Part shown: positions 34,234-46,478 of the stretch, in pieces | Numbering within the stretch: position 1 is the first letter of the stretch | How the letters are laid out: each line of letters starts with the position of its first letter | Assembly (NCBI GenBank): GCA_963682175.1 | Contig: OY821775.1 | Coordinates: 50,006,053 to 50,070,052, forward strand | Length of the DNA stretch: 64,000 nt | DNA from: Triglochin maritima | Taxonomy: Eukaryota; Streptophyta; Magnoliopsida; Alismatales; Juncaginaceae | Reading direction: 5' to 3' | The notes under the pieces: generated by a model | Told to the model about the DNA's origin: nothing | Seen by the model: the letters and a program-made list of their open reading frames with translations, nothing else | The model's database searches: none | Position numbers and translations under genes: made by a program

Positions 34234-35650
34234 GATTGTCATATTGAGACCGACCAGATTAACCCTGAATCTTTGTATAACAACAAAGAGTAACGTAGCG
34301 TGATAACTAAGCAAGCATTGTACACTAATTACTTGTAAGCAACCGCTTATTTAGTAAGACTTGCACTTGCAGTCTTCTCCATCTATATTAGTAGTATTAT
34401 CAAACCTAGTTCCCATCAGTATCCTCAGATTGTTTCAAAAGCATCTCAAATTTTTTTTGTTTTATTTTTGTTCAACACGTCACGATCAAAGAGAGTAACA
34501 CACCTATTCAAATTCATTTGATGAATTTCTACACTCACGCGCGCATGGTAAAACTTTATGAGAAATGAGTATTATGAGTATTGCAGATACAATTATATAA
34601 GTTCTAGTGCTATATACATAACTTAAGCTAAGAACTTAATTAATTCTTAAATAACCTCGAGTTGAGATCTTTTCGTGCTGAAATAGAAAGAACTCACTTT
34701 GTCGAGTAAAGTTGATTTGTAACTTAAATATATGATGTCGTTGACATGTTTTCCAAGGATGGTCTTAAAAAAATAAACTATGTATTCATATTCGTATTCA
34801 TATTAACATGGTTCCAAAACATTGCTTCCACGTCTGCAGTTAACAAAGCAGCAAACCGTGTTTGTGTCACTTAGCTTTCCAAAAAAGCTAAAATCCGTGA
34901 TTTGTGGGAATCAACTAAACAAGTTGATGATGGAATACCATCTTTTAGTTAATACTCATGTATCATTTTAAAATAGTTAATACTATTTTTATAACAAATT
35001 GTACAATTTATTTCGAACGTTCATAACAAATTCCAAAGTTCCATACAATATATAACAAATTGTTGCCTAAAATAGAAATTTGAGCTAAATATTAAGTTTA
35101 AGCTGATTGCGATTTTGATATATAACACTTTCAAACGAAACTTCAGTTTTACTTATTTGAGGTTGCAAAATAGTTCCCTATGAAACGAATTTTGCTTTGA
35201 TAGCTTCAATTTCGATAACATACGTATATTCTCTAGAATCAAACGAAGTAGACATGTCATTGACAGATATTACTTCTTCATCATTCTAAAACAGACACCT
35301 GGAGGACATTTTTACACAGCTGTATGCACTAATATAACCATCTAACTAATTCCAGTACAGACACCTGGATAAGATTAGCATACACGTACTTGCGCCAATT
35401 ATGTATAGTTATTTCATTAACCTCCTAACTAACAATTAGTATAACAGAACACATGGATTCCACCACAAGTATACATCAATGTTGCTCCCATTCCACTCCA
35501 ACTATTTTTAAATAATTTACTTGTCTAACTTCAGCGCAAAAAAGAGCAAGAATTAATTAAGCGTATTGTATAACCTCCATTTTTTATATATCTCTTGATT
35601 ACATTAAAAGCTAAAATAGTTAAATCTAAAAAGATAAGGTTTAGTCAGTG
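34234..35650. other. Intergenic, no gene seen
   Basis: AT-rich sequence upstream of the F-box gene, with a short repeated phrase ACAGACACCTGGA near 35292 and 35355. No coding frame. Confidence 0.5.
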
Positions 35651-35662
35651 ATATATATATAA
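35651..35662 (+). promoter_or_regulatory. TATA box of the F-box gene
   Basis: A GATATATATATAA run lies about 75-85 bp upstream of ATG 35734, a normal plant TATA position. Confidence 0.5.
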
Positions 35663-35733
35663 TCCAAAAGGCAAACCTTTGTTATAGATTCATTCGTTTT
35701 TCCCTCACAGCACTCTTCCACATCCCACTAAGT

Positions 35734-37312
35734 ATGACAAAACTGGCAAAACCTAAGGAGGAAGAAGAAGAAGAAGAAGAAGAAGAAGGCAAAGAAATAG
35801 AAATGTTGGATCTCCCCGACCTCCCTTTGTACACCATTGCCAAGTCCGTCGGCTCTCCGGCGGACTTCGGGTCCTTTCGACACGTCTCGAAGGTCACGAG
35901 AACGATCGCTAGGGCGGCGGAGCACGAATTTTTATCAAGCCAACCTCCTTGGCTTTGCTCAATCGAATACGACCGTCTTTACGACGTAATCAATAAAAGG
36001 TTTGGTGTAATTACATATATATATATTCCGAGTTTAGTTTTGTTGACAACATGTTAAATTCAATTTGATTTGATTTGACTTCAGATTTTACGTGAAAACA
36101 CTTCCTGTAATTAGCTCGAAAGCTTACCACTGCCCACCGAAACGGTGGGCAGTAGGATTCTCGTCGGGGTATCTGATCATTGCGGATTGTAACGTGGAAA
36201 ACCGAATTTATCTCGTGAATCCTTTGACGGGCAACGAGGCCTACGCCTTTCCTAAAGCTCCTTATGCATTTTCTCGAGCAGTTTTGACAGAAGAATGCAT
36301 GTTGTTGGCGTTCAATTCCATGTCGGTGCAATATTGCCGACCGGGTGAGTCCGAGTGGGGTGTTTACCGGATTCCGGTGGACGAGGGGTTTGGTCCGGTC
36401 AGGAATTTGGCTGTGTTTGGAGGGAAACTTTATGGGCTCACATTGGCTGGGATGATTCTAACCATTCACTTCAATCCTTGTCCTCAAGTGAAAATATTGG
36501 AATCTCACCCATTACCTTTTGGAAAATTCCAGGTACGTATTATATGATTTGACTGTTTTCTATTAATCTATCGTTTTTTTTCGAAATTTCCATTCCTAAA
36601 TAGTTGATCAATCTAAATTCTTCCCAAAATACTCTTATTTTATGAAACTACTGCTATATAAACATTTTAGACGCGAAGTCCTGGTACTTTTAAATCCCTT
36701 CAAATCCAAACTTTTATCCTCCCTTTATTTGGTTGGTCACCGTCAATTTTAGTTTCTCCTATATTGTTCTAGAATAGAAAATGATGGCGAAGTGCTACTG
36801 ATTTGCATGCGATAGTTATAACTGTGTTTTTTTTTCTCTTAATGACCTAGAATTTTTCGAAACCTAACCCAAGATGGACTACATAATCTAATGTTATTGA
36901 GATCAAACAAGTAAACGACTTTTTTGTTGAATTGAAGGGTACGTGGTTGGGATCATGTGGCGACAACTTATTAGCCATAACTTGCACCTACAAGTTGAGT
37001 CCTCCTAGATCGGTCGACGGGTTCAAAGTGTACCGATTCGACTTCTTCACGCTCAAATGGACGAAGATAGAAGACCTACAAAACATGACATTGTTTCTTG
37101 ACCAAAGTTGGGGTGTTCTCTGCTCAAAGGACCCAAAGACATGGGGTGGAATGCAAAATTGCATATATTTCACTGATCCCATGAAGGATTCTTTGGTTGT
37201 GTACCACATGAAGGATGGAAGGATGCAAGACGTCACTCCAACTTGCACCAATGACAGCAGAAAATTCAGATGGGACTTGTCTGTTTGGATCATCCCAAGT
37301 CTTTGCTCTTGA
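35734..37312 (+). CDS. F-box protein with DUF295/KIB1-4 beta-propeller domain
   Basis: Three exons (35734-35999, 36085-36532, 36938-37312) join in frame to 362 residues. After a poly-Glu stretch (GAA microsatellite, residues ~9-18) comes an F-box-like segment with LDLPDLPLYTIAKSV, FGSFRHVSKVTR and PPWL. The rest matches the DUF295 beta-propeller of plant F-box proteins: WAVGFSSGYL, IYLVNPLTGNEAY, VYRIPVDEGF, VYRFDFFTLKWTKIEDL and CIYFTDP. F-box proteins recruit substrates to SCF ubiquitin ligases through SKP1; DUF295 members form a large, fast-evolving plant family with few known targets. The F-box itself is weak by eye. No substrate can be inferred. No premature stops are present. Confidence 0.85.
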
Positions 37313-37425
37313 ATCTTCTTTTGATTCGGATTATTGTTGTTGTTGGTTTCCTATCATTCTTCATTTCTTTGTTGCATGGTTTAAAAAGGAAAGGTCAGTT
37401 ATGTTGTTTCCCTTTGTAGTTTGTA

Positions 37426-37428
<3 letters not shown>

Positions 37429-37478
<50 letters not shown>
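37429..37478. repeat. (TA)n microsatellite in F-box gene 3' region
   Basis: An uninterrupted TA tract of about 25 units, probably within or just after the 3' UTR. Confidence 0.95.
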
Positions 37479-37484
<6 letters not shown>

Positions 37485-38238
37485 ATGAATGTACAGAAAT
37501 GGTTATGACCCAAATGGTTTCTGTTATTTGTATTAATTAATGCAATCTAAAGAAGATTTTGTTTGATATGGTGTGATTGAATTTGTTATGTTTTTTGTTG
37601 AAGTTATTTTTATTCTTTGATATCATTAACTCCGGTAAGTCATTGTAGAAACAACAAAAATCATTTTTCTTTAGCTGTAGTAAATTCGCATAAGCCCAAT
37701 TAAGGATCAAATTTAACCCAGTAAGAATGAACTCTGTCAAAGTCTATCATGGAGCAACAATTCAACACTAGAGCACAATCACGTGAATTCGGGTTTGATG
37801 AAATTTAAGATATCTAAGCAATTTGTTATACAGAAAATAGGGGGATAATAGGGATAAGTGGTTTTAACCATTTCAAAAACATAAACTCATGCTCAAGAAG
37901 CCCATGTCCAACTTATGTTCAAAAAACTAACAAGCCTAAAGCCCATCAGACAAAATGGGTCCAACTACACATATATACACATTAACTTAAAAAATATTAC
38001 AATTACTACAGTAGTGTATTCTTTCCTTCTCGTTATGGAAAAAAACGCATTAGATCATAAAACTTTAATTCTAAAACTCTTTTTTTTTACTTAAATAATT
38101 AGACAACATGTAATTCATCATATAAGTTTAGTTCTCAAAGACCAAAGTCCATTTCTTAAAAAGGCGCGAGAATCGAACATGCAACGAAGCATACGTGTCA
38201 GTGTCCCATTGGTTCTCAAAACCACCAAACCCTCTCTG
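37479..38238. other. Intergenic between F-box and DnaJ genes
   Basis: AT-rich; the last part should be the ERdj3B promoter. No further gene. Confidence 0.5.
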
Positions 38239-38381
38239 ATTGGTCCATCTCCAAACCTCCACGTTTACAAACTCACAAATAACCGGAAAACCAAATCTTT
38301 TCTTTTCCGGGAAAAAACAGTCGAGATCGCGATCTGACCGAACCCTAATTTCCCAAACCCTAAATCCCCAAATCCGTCCCG

Positions 38382-41300
38382 ATGAGGCCGACGCCGCTCC
38401 TCCTCGTCCTCCTCATCTCCTTCCTCTCCCTCTCCGCTCTCGCCGGGTAAGATTCCCCTCAAAAGGCTCTATTTTTTGTTTTTTTGTGGGGTTTTGATGG
38501 AAAGGTGGGGTTTTGATGGCAGGAAGAGCTACTACGACGTGCTACAGGTGCCCAAGGGCGCGTCCGAGGAGCAGATTAAGCGGGCGTATAGGAAGCTCGC
38601 GCTTAAGTACCATCCCGATAAGAATCCCGGCAATGAGGAGGCCAATCGGAAGTTCGCCGATATCAGTAATGGTATGATTTGTTCAGGTTTGGGGGTTTGG
38701 GGTTGGAAAGGTTTGATTTTTATCGAGATTTTCTGTTTCAGGATGTCAGTATTGGTATGGTTGGTTTTTGTGTTTGCGGATGTCAGTAATGGTTTGGTTG
38801 AGTTGGATTTAGGGATTTCAGTTTAAAATATTTGAGTTTTATTGAGATTTTACGTTCGAGGATGTCAGCAATGGTATGGTTGGTTTGGATTTCGGAGTTC
38901 GAAAGATTTCAATTTTTTGTTAAGTTTTTGCGTTTGCAGATTACTTTAATGGTATGGTTGTTTTGGATTTTGGGGCTTTGTGGCGGAATGGCCTCCATTT
39001 TGCAAAGAAATACCCCCACTAATTTCTCGGACAAAAGATTTGATATTTATTGAAATATTGCGGTTGAGAATATCAATAACATTAATGTTAAGCAATGATA
39101 TGGTTCATTCTGATTTTGGGATTTGGATTTCGGAAGATTTGATTTTTTAGATTTTTATCAAGATTTTGAGTTTGAGGATGTAAGTGGTGGTATGTTTGTT
39201 TTGGATTTTGGAGTTCGAAAGGTTTCATTTTTTTGTTAAGTTTTTGCATTTGCGGGTTTCTGTAATGGTTGGTTGTTTGGATTTTGGGGCTTTGAGTTCA
39301 AAAGATTTGATTTTTATTGAGATTTTGCAGTTGAGAATATCAATAACATTAATATTATATAAGCAATGGTATGGTTGGTTCGGATTTTGGGGTTTTGGAT
39401 TTTGAAAGATTTGATTTTTATCTGTTTATGATATACTCCTAGACGGAATTCGATAGGCCTCCTTAGAAGTACAATTGGATTGTATCCTAAATGAAATCTA
39501 ACAACTAGGAACAAAAACACGTGTTTTTGGGATTTACATATGTATACCGACAATGGAATGGTTGGAATTGTTTTTTTATCGAACTTTGGTTTTAAGTGAT
39601 CGCTGTATAAATGAATGGGAGGATGTGAGATTTTTCATTTGGGTTTTGGAATTGAGTGGAAGATTTCATCTTTTTCGGAATTTCAGTAGTGTAATGTAAG
39701 TGGTTATCACTTATAGGAAATTAACCAAATGTTTTTTATTTTATTTTTTCCTTGCTAATATTGATGATGAAATGATTCTGTGGAATGTGATCAGCGTATG
39801 AGGTGCTGTCGGATCAGGAGAAAAGGAACATCTACGATAGATATGGTGAGGAAGGTCTGAAAAATATGGGTGGTGGTGGAAGAGGAGGTGGTGGGATGAA
39901 CATTCAAGATATTTTCGGCAGGTCAGAGGAATTCCTCAAATAATAATTTAGCTCTGTGTGTTGTTGGGATTTCACATTCTCTGTCGTTTCTTACGATATT
40001 TGTTTTCCTGAATCTGTGGATTGATATACACTTACAAGTAGTTGGCTTGATACCAAGGTACTGCGTAAACTACAAATTTGAATAGTGTCAATTACAATAG
40101 TCAATGGTTTTGTAATTTTAGTATAAAGTGATTATTTTCGTCAAGCAAAAACTTCTGGTTTGCTATTTTATGTGCCACTTTTTCGAAATAGCAAGGTTGC
40201 AAAGAAGAAGAAACTTGTGCTGAATATAAGTTATGCTTGCAGCTTTTTTGGTGGCGGTGTTCAAGAAGAGGAAGAGGACAAGATCGTTAAAGGTGATGAT
40301 GTAATTATTGAATTGGATGCATCACTAGAAGATTTATACATGGGAGGATCCTTAAAGGTATTTAATTTTGCATTAGGTCCATCTTCCCCCCCTCTTGTTG
40401 CTTTTAGCTTTTAATTACAGTATGATATTATTATCTTTTTAATTACAACCCATAAAAAGACAGAATACGGCTGAAAATAGGTTATGGATTTTCTTTTGGG
40501 CTATCATATGTATGTTTTCCATGAAGCGCCATAATAATTGAACAACATTCATCATCTACCTGGCAATATTGCATATAGGGTATACCTGAAGTAGATTAAG
40601 TTGCTTAATTATGGCATAATACCATAGTAAATTGAAAAAAAATAGTTTTTTTCCCCGATGGACACGAGATATGACACCTTCGTTCATTATGTTATACATT
40701 TTCTAGGTCTGGAGGGAGAAAAATGTCATAAAGCCAGCACCTGGAAAAAGGCAATGTAATTGTAGAAATCAGGTTTACCACCGACAAATTGGTCCAGGAA
40801 TGTTCCAGCAGATGACAGAGGAGGTATTCTGTTATTTAGTAATCCATATCTATCATTTTTATTTTTAATGTATTTTCTATGTGTGCCTAATTGTTTTTTT
40901 AATTCAAAATATCTACATGAGCTAATGTTCCTGTTTTCTTCCATTATGTTGAATGAATTCAAAAGTTGTCAATTTTGTAGTGTTAAGTGCCTAGCTGACC
41001 GGCATTTTTGTCCCATTTTGGTTTCAGGTATGTGACCAGTGCCCCAACGTGAAGTATGAACGTGAAGGCTATTTCATCACCGTTGATATTGAGAAGGGAA
41101 TGCAGGATGGACATGTAAGCCTTGCGAGTTCTTAGTCGATCTTATAACCCTAATATATTTTCATGTGTTACACTCTCTAGAGTAGTTCATCTTATTCTTA
41201 GGTTTGTGTTCCTTCATGCACATTTGCATTTATTGAAGTGTAATTTTGAAGTAGTTTGTTTTATGCTTTATTCACTTATCGGGTTCAATTATCTGTTATC

Positions 41301-42886
41301 TTTAGCATGTGTTTCTTGATTAGATGTCTTAATAGTGGATGATACAGTAAATTATGATATTTGAATTTTGTTTCTTCCATTGATTTCTAGTTCACCATTG
41401 CTCAATTTTAATGGAAGCCTTAAAGATCTGAAATTTATGGTACCTTGTTCACTTTTCTGATAGTATCATTTCATGCATGTTATAGGAGGTGACATTTTAT
41501 GAAGATGGGGAACCTGTAATCGACGGTGAACCTGGAGATCTCAAGGTCTGAACTCTGAGGGTTTTTTGGGTCTTTATATCTACATTTAATTTTTTTCTTT
41601 GTGTCATTGGATTTTTATCTTTTCACCTGCAGTTTAGAATTAAAACTGCACCCCACGAGACTTTTAGGAGAGAAGGGAATGATTTGCATACTACCGTGAC
41701 AATCACTCTGGTATGTCATATTGCCTTTTCAGCTTCCATCTCGTCTTTGTCTGAGATCATGAATTAGCTGTGTAAACTGCAAGGCTCAATTTTTGGTTTG
41801 AATGTCTTTCTACATGCTAATACCAAATGGGTCATGTAACTAACTGTGTTTGCAGATTCTGAACTTTCTAATTCTTCTATTCAGCTTGTGGGTGATGATC
41901 AGACAGCTCTATGTTCTGATTTTTCATCAATTTATATGTTAATATGTTTTCGACAAAGAAACACTCACTTTTTTTGTATCATCTGGACCTCAAGTTGAAG
42001 AGATTGAAAATTATCTAGAGCATCACTCGTGGTGCTCTAGAAGCTTAAAAACTTTAGCACCCTGTTGCATAGTTGTTTTCTTTCACTTATGCCAACATGA
42101 GTGGTTATGCTGTGGTTTAAATGTGGAGAATGGGCCTTATGTTATTCCTTCTCCTCTAAGACCAGAGTCGAAGTATAATCTATTACAATTTTGCTCTATG
42201 CCTTCATTGTTATTCGATTTTGCAGGTTCAAGCTCTTGTTGGATTCGAGAAGTCCATCAAGCATCTGGATGAACACCTAGTCAGCATTGGTTCAAAGGTT
42301 GGTGAAGTTCTTTGGTATTGTTATATATCTCCACTGTTTCTTGGCCTCACCCAAAATTGCTGTAAGACCTGTCAAACAAAATGGGTGGGATGCTTCTCAG
42401 GCATTCACTTAGACCTCAACACAGAGTTTGGGCAAATATGAGTCGTTCACTCAATGGGTTGGCCTGCCCTGACCTATTTTAACTAAATTATTAAACGTGT
42501 TGGCCTGCTCTCTTTTTTCGTTACAAGTTTAAAAGTTACTGGTGCAATATTATCTCATAAAAATATTCTAACCAGTTGTTCTGGATCAACAGCACCTGAC
42601 CTGTTCACTTAATAGGCTGTTGGAACCTCATAAGACGCCAATTGTTGGACTTGATCCTGCTGGTTTTTGGTTGGGTTTTGGATATTCGTTAATTTTGCCA
42701 GGTCTAACTTGTTCATGAAATTTGTAGGGTATAACTAAACCAAAAGAAGTGAGGAGGTTTAAAGGAGAAGGGATGCCACTGCACTTGAGCAACAAGAAAG
42801 GAGATCTCTATGTCACATTTGAAGTTCTGTTCCCTACCACGCTGACAGAAGACCAAAAGGCTAAAATCAAGGTGGCACTTTCTTGA
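38382..42886 (+). CDS. ERDJ3B: ER-lumenal DnaJ chaperone ERdj3B-type
   Basis: Ten exons (38382-38446, 38523-38671, 39795-39921, 40243-40357, 40707-40823, 41028-41114, 41486-41545, 41633-41710, 42226-42297, 42728-42886) give 342 residues, close to Arabidopsis ERdj3B. A Leu-rich signal peptide (residues 1-22) is followed by a J domain ([16 protein letters not shown] in KYHPDKNPG), a Gly-rich segment, and substrate-binding domains with the cysteine pairs CNC and CDQCP. The C-terminus has [20 protein letters not shown] and [10 protein letters not shown]. ERdj3B works with BiP and SDF2 in ER protein folding, including pattern-receptor maturation (family knowledge). Intron 2 (1.1 kb) consists largely of degenerate duplications of the exon 2 donor region. 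Confidence 0.95.
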
Positions 42887-43627
42887 TGAAGAAACTGTCA
42901 CGGTGCTAACTCCCTTTTGACTTATATCAGCACGTCGAGCAGTAAAACATTAAAGGATGTCGTTGCTGCAGCTATTGTCCTAAATATTTTGCTCGCATAA
43001 TTTCCATGTTTGGTGGGTACAATAGTTAAGCAGGGTCAGTGTCCATGCCATATTCAAAATCCTTCATTCTTGAAGTCCTATTAGACTGGTAGAGGTTTTA
43101 GTTATCCACTCAATCAGGAACCTCAGCAATTTTGGCAATTTGAGAAGATATATTGTACCTGGCTTGAAATTATTTATAAGATGCGAACTCAAACCAGTTA
43201 CCATTTCTACTGTACAATTTTATATTGTTTTTATCCTGGAAACACTAGGGAGGTTTCATACTGTGAGAGTATGAGTTCTTGGTCTGAATTTGAACTTGTC
43301 TGTTGCATGTTTGTGAACTATTACAATTTGAACTTAGTCTTTTCTACGAGGAAGATTGAGTTCAGCAGGCGAAAGGAGTGGTAAAGATAGGGTTTTAATC
43401 AAGCTGAAACATAATTTATTTGTAACTTATATATGCTGTAGAACTTATTATAAACCAGGTTCGAGCATCTAAGTTGTGATTTTGAAATGACACACATGGT
43501 ATTAAGCAATTTTTATTATTATTGAAGTATACAGTATTAAGTTCATGAACATGAGCTTAAACATAATATAATAAATTCTTACTGAATAATCCAATTTTGA
43601 AAGGCTTGTTAAATAGGACATATCAGA
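42887..43627. other. ERdj3B 3' UTR and intergenic DNA
   Basis: The immediate downstream region should be 3' UTR; no further gene is visible. Confidence 0.5.
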
Positions 43628-43810
43628 AGTGAACTGAACATGTAATCTTTTTTATGACTTAATACCTGTTTATTAAATTGTCATTCAGGAATCACAACTT
43701 CCTAGTGTCATCTGCAAGAGTGAACTGAACATGTGATCTTGTTTATGACCTAATACTTGTTTGTTAAATTGTCATTTTGGGTCAAGAATAACAACTTCCT
43801 ATTGTTGTTT
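43628..43810. repeat. Two-copy tandem repeat, 91 bp period
   Basis: Units starting at 43628 and 43719 share AGTGAACTGAACATGT, TTTATGAC-TAATAC-TGTTT and CACAACTTCCT-like segments. Non-coding. Confidence 0.75.
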
Positions 43811-44359
43811 CTTATCAATATTCCAGGTTAAGTAGATATGACATCATAATCTAGAGGCATAGCCAATCTCAGGTTTTTGTGCTCGACAACCCTTAATTAT
43901 GCCCAAAGTTCACACTTACATATAGATAAGGATGTAGGTATGTCATTTTGAGTTTTCTCTAAATTTTGTTGGTACTATCTTGTACATGTGACACATACTC
44001 ACGTGTACAAGGTAGTTACTTTTAAAACAGAGATGAGTACAATACATGAGATATTGTGTTTATCAAAGAAGGTAGAAACAACAAAACTTGATGATATAGA
44101 TAATAGATATTACTAATTCTTTTAACAAAAAATTGCACCTTATTGTGGAATATGAAGTGAAACTTTTACAAAATAAACTTGTTTCCACCACATCAACCCA
44201 CAATAAGCACAAATATCATTACAATACAAGTGCCATAAACATACATCGATATATCTCATGTAACATATGGATCATATGGAACAATAGTAGTCGTAGTATT
44301 TACTCCTAACTCTTAACATCCTTACACACGTCCAAACAACATGACATGAACATTTGAGA

Positions 44360-45412
44360 TCAGTAAGCCCAAAAGAGGAGGACAAAGCTTGAGATGGCCA
44401 ACAAAGACAGCAAAGGAACATTAAGTCTTGTGCTATGGTCGTAATCACCATAACCATCGTAATCACCCCCAAATCCACTGTTTAAACGTCCAAGAACATT
44501 GAAATCACCTATTCATGGAGAGAGAACAAAAGTCAATATGATGAGCTACGTACACAACTTAATTCTCATTCCTTCGTGCTGAATTTATCTCATATTTTTG
44601 TATATCCGTATCTGTCAAATAATTTTCCTATGCTAATTAAGGATAGTTAAAAGTATTTTTTATGAATCTCAAAAGCATCACAAACACCAATATAATGAGC
44701 TAAAAATACGTCTAATCTTGATGAGATTTACAGAATTACATCCCACACATCTAAAGTGCTTATGCACATAACTACGGTTAGGCATTATAAATGAAATACC
44801 TTATTAATTACGAAAAAATGAATGAAGACTACTTAATTTAGTTTACCTCTTCTTCCTGTGTGACCACATCCAGTTCTAAGACCATATCTCACATCTCTTG
44901 TGGAGGCACCATTGTAGAACTGGAAGTTGTACAGAATTCCATCAATGCAATTCAGAAGTAGCTTCGTCTCGTCGAAACAAGGTCCATCGCAATACACATC
45001 CGTCGCTTCTCGTGGAACGTTTATTGCACCTTCTGCGGTCAATCGATACGACTCTTCGCACCTGCTGTATACCTTCTCTTACAACATGAAACTTCAAAGT
45101 TAAATTGCATCTAGGAATCATTTTTTCGAAATTTGATTAGAAGAAAGTAGAAAAAAATAATATAAAATTTTACAAGAAATCTTACGTGACTATTGAAGCA
45201 CGAAACTGCTCTTCCGACAATCTCATTAGGCCCTACGTCTGCCATATTATTCATGGGAAATCTTATCACAAAATTCTACTTCACTTCGCTCAAGAAATAT
45301 AATCATCAAGTTATATATATTTGAATGTCATACCTGAATTGCAACAAGAAGCTATGGAAAGAACAACAACAAAGAGAAGGAACCAATGTTTAGTAGTGAA
45401 AGAGAGAGCCAT
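44360..45412 (-). CDS. Small secreted cysteine-rich protein (DUF7731-like), probably GPI-anchored
   Basis: Four exons (45412-45334, 45238-45186, 45075-44847, 44508-44360) give 169 residues. An N-terminal signal peptide (MALSFTTKHWFLLFVVVLSI..., about 26 residues) is followed by a domain with seven cysteines and the landmarks SCFN, YSRCEESYRL, NVPREATDVYCDGPC, LLNCIDGIL, FYNGAS and RTGCG. It then has a Gly/Asp/Tyr-rich stretch and a hydrophobic C-terminus (PLLSLLAISSFVLLFWAY). That ending suits GPI-anchor attachment. The pattern fits an uncharacterised plant family that I recall as DUF7731; molecular function is unknown. The exon 3 acceptor could be 45072 instead, dropping one Lys. A TATA-like TTATAAAT lies on the minus strand near 45482. 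Confidence 0.8.
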
Positions 45413-45489
45413 GTTATTCTCCAATGATGCTTAACTCAACAAGCATGGATCACAATAGTGTGGTGAAACCAAGTAAAAACTTGATTTAT

Positions 45490-46236
45490 AACAATAAACA
45501 CCACTAAATATGGATTGTGGCAGAATAAAGATCATTTCCTCACCAACTCGACATGCTTATTTTCTAAAAATCATCTCCTAACATTTCAAATGACCAAAAT
45601 ATCCTTCATGGTAGTGCTAGAATTTCTGTAATTTTGAAGTACCATTTTGATGTATAGGGGTAGTTTTGTAACATCAGATGCAATGACAGATAGATTTGGT
45701 GGTCTAACTAACATGTCGTGTTTGATGAAAGAAACGTTTGGTGGGCAAAGATACCTAATGACTTGACTTGTGTGAACACATTAATGTTGGCCGTTGGATT
45801 GGGATCGGAAGGTGGTGGGTGGATGTAAATTGTATTTTTATATCTTGTGTGTTAGAATGGTTTATTTCTTCCAAGACTGTTAAACAAATTAGTAAAAGTG
45901 TAAAACCAACAAAGGCAAAGGTGGAAGAGGAGGTTCCACCAAGAATATATATTTGGCATCTTGTTTACTAGGAAGAGTTGTAACCAACATGAATTTATTT
46001 TGGTAGAGCTTCCATATGTTTTGCGGTGTTAATAAGGTTATGGACATCAAATTGGAACTAAAGCAAGCAATATATGTGGGGTCTCATTTTGAATTTCATT
46101 TAATTTCATTCTGGCTTGGGCAGGAAAGTCATCAAATCAAGGAAGCTATAACTGGACTGAGTCTTGTAAGATGGTTGTTAATTGTTATTGTTTCCTTTTT
46201 ATCGACTTATCCATTGATTAGTGAATACCAACCACA
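45490..46236. other. Intergenic, no gene seen
   Basis: AT-rich sequence upstream of the secreted-protein gene; short open frames lack recognisable features. Confidence 0.5.
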
Positions 46237-46244
46237 ATTACAAG

Positions 46245-46478
46245 TAGGGGAGAGCAACGGTCTGGACTCGGACCGGACGGGACCCGGATGCTCTCCGGGG
46301 TCCGGACTGAAGACCGGACCGGTCAGATTCGGTCCGGACCGAACCCGGACTAGACCAGATTTTTGGGGGGAAAATTGAGTTTTGGACCGAATTCAGACCG
46401 ACCGAAACTCGAATCCGTCCCGGGATCCAGACCGTAACCTGGATCGGTCGGATTCGGTCCGGTTCATGCTCTCCCCTA
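46245..46478. mobile_element. hAT-type MITE built of GGTCCGGACC repeats
   Basis: The terminal inverted repeats are TAGGGGAGAGCAACGG and, inverted, TAGGGGAGAGCATGAACCGG. 8 bp direct repeats ATTACAAG (46237-46244) and ATTACAAT (46479-46486) flank it, as expected of hAT elements. The 234 bp body is mainly CGGTCCGGACCGA-type units. It is non-coding. Confidence 0.85.

Noticed and set aside
37215..37508. 97-codon frame containing a YIYIYI run
   Set aside because: It is the F-box exon 3 in another frame continuing through the (TA)n microsatellite.
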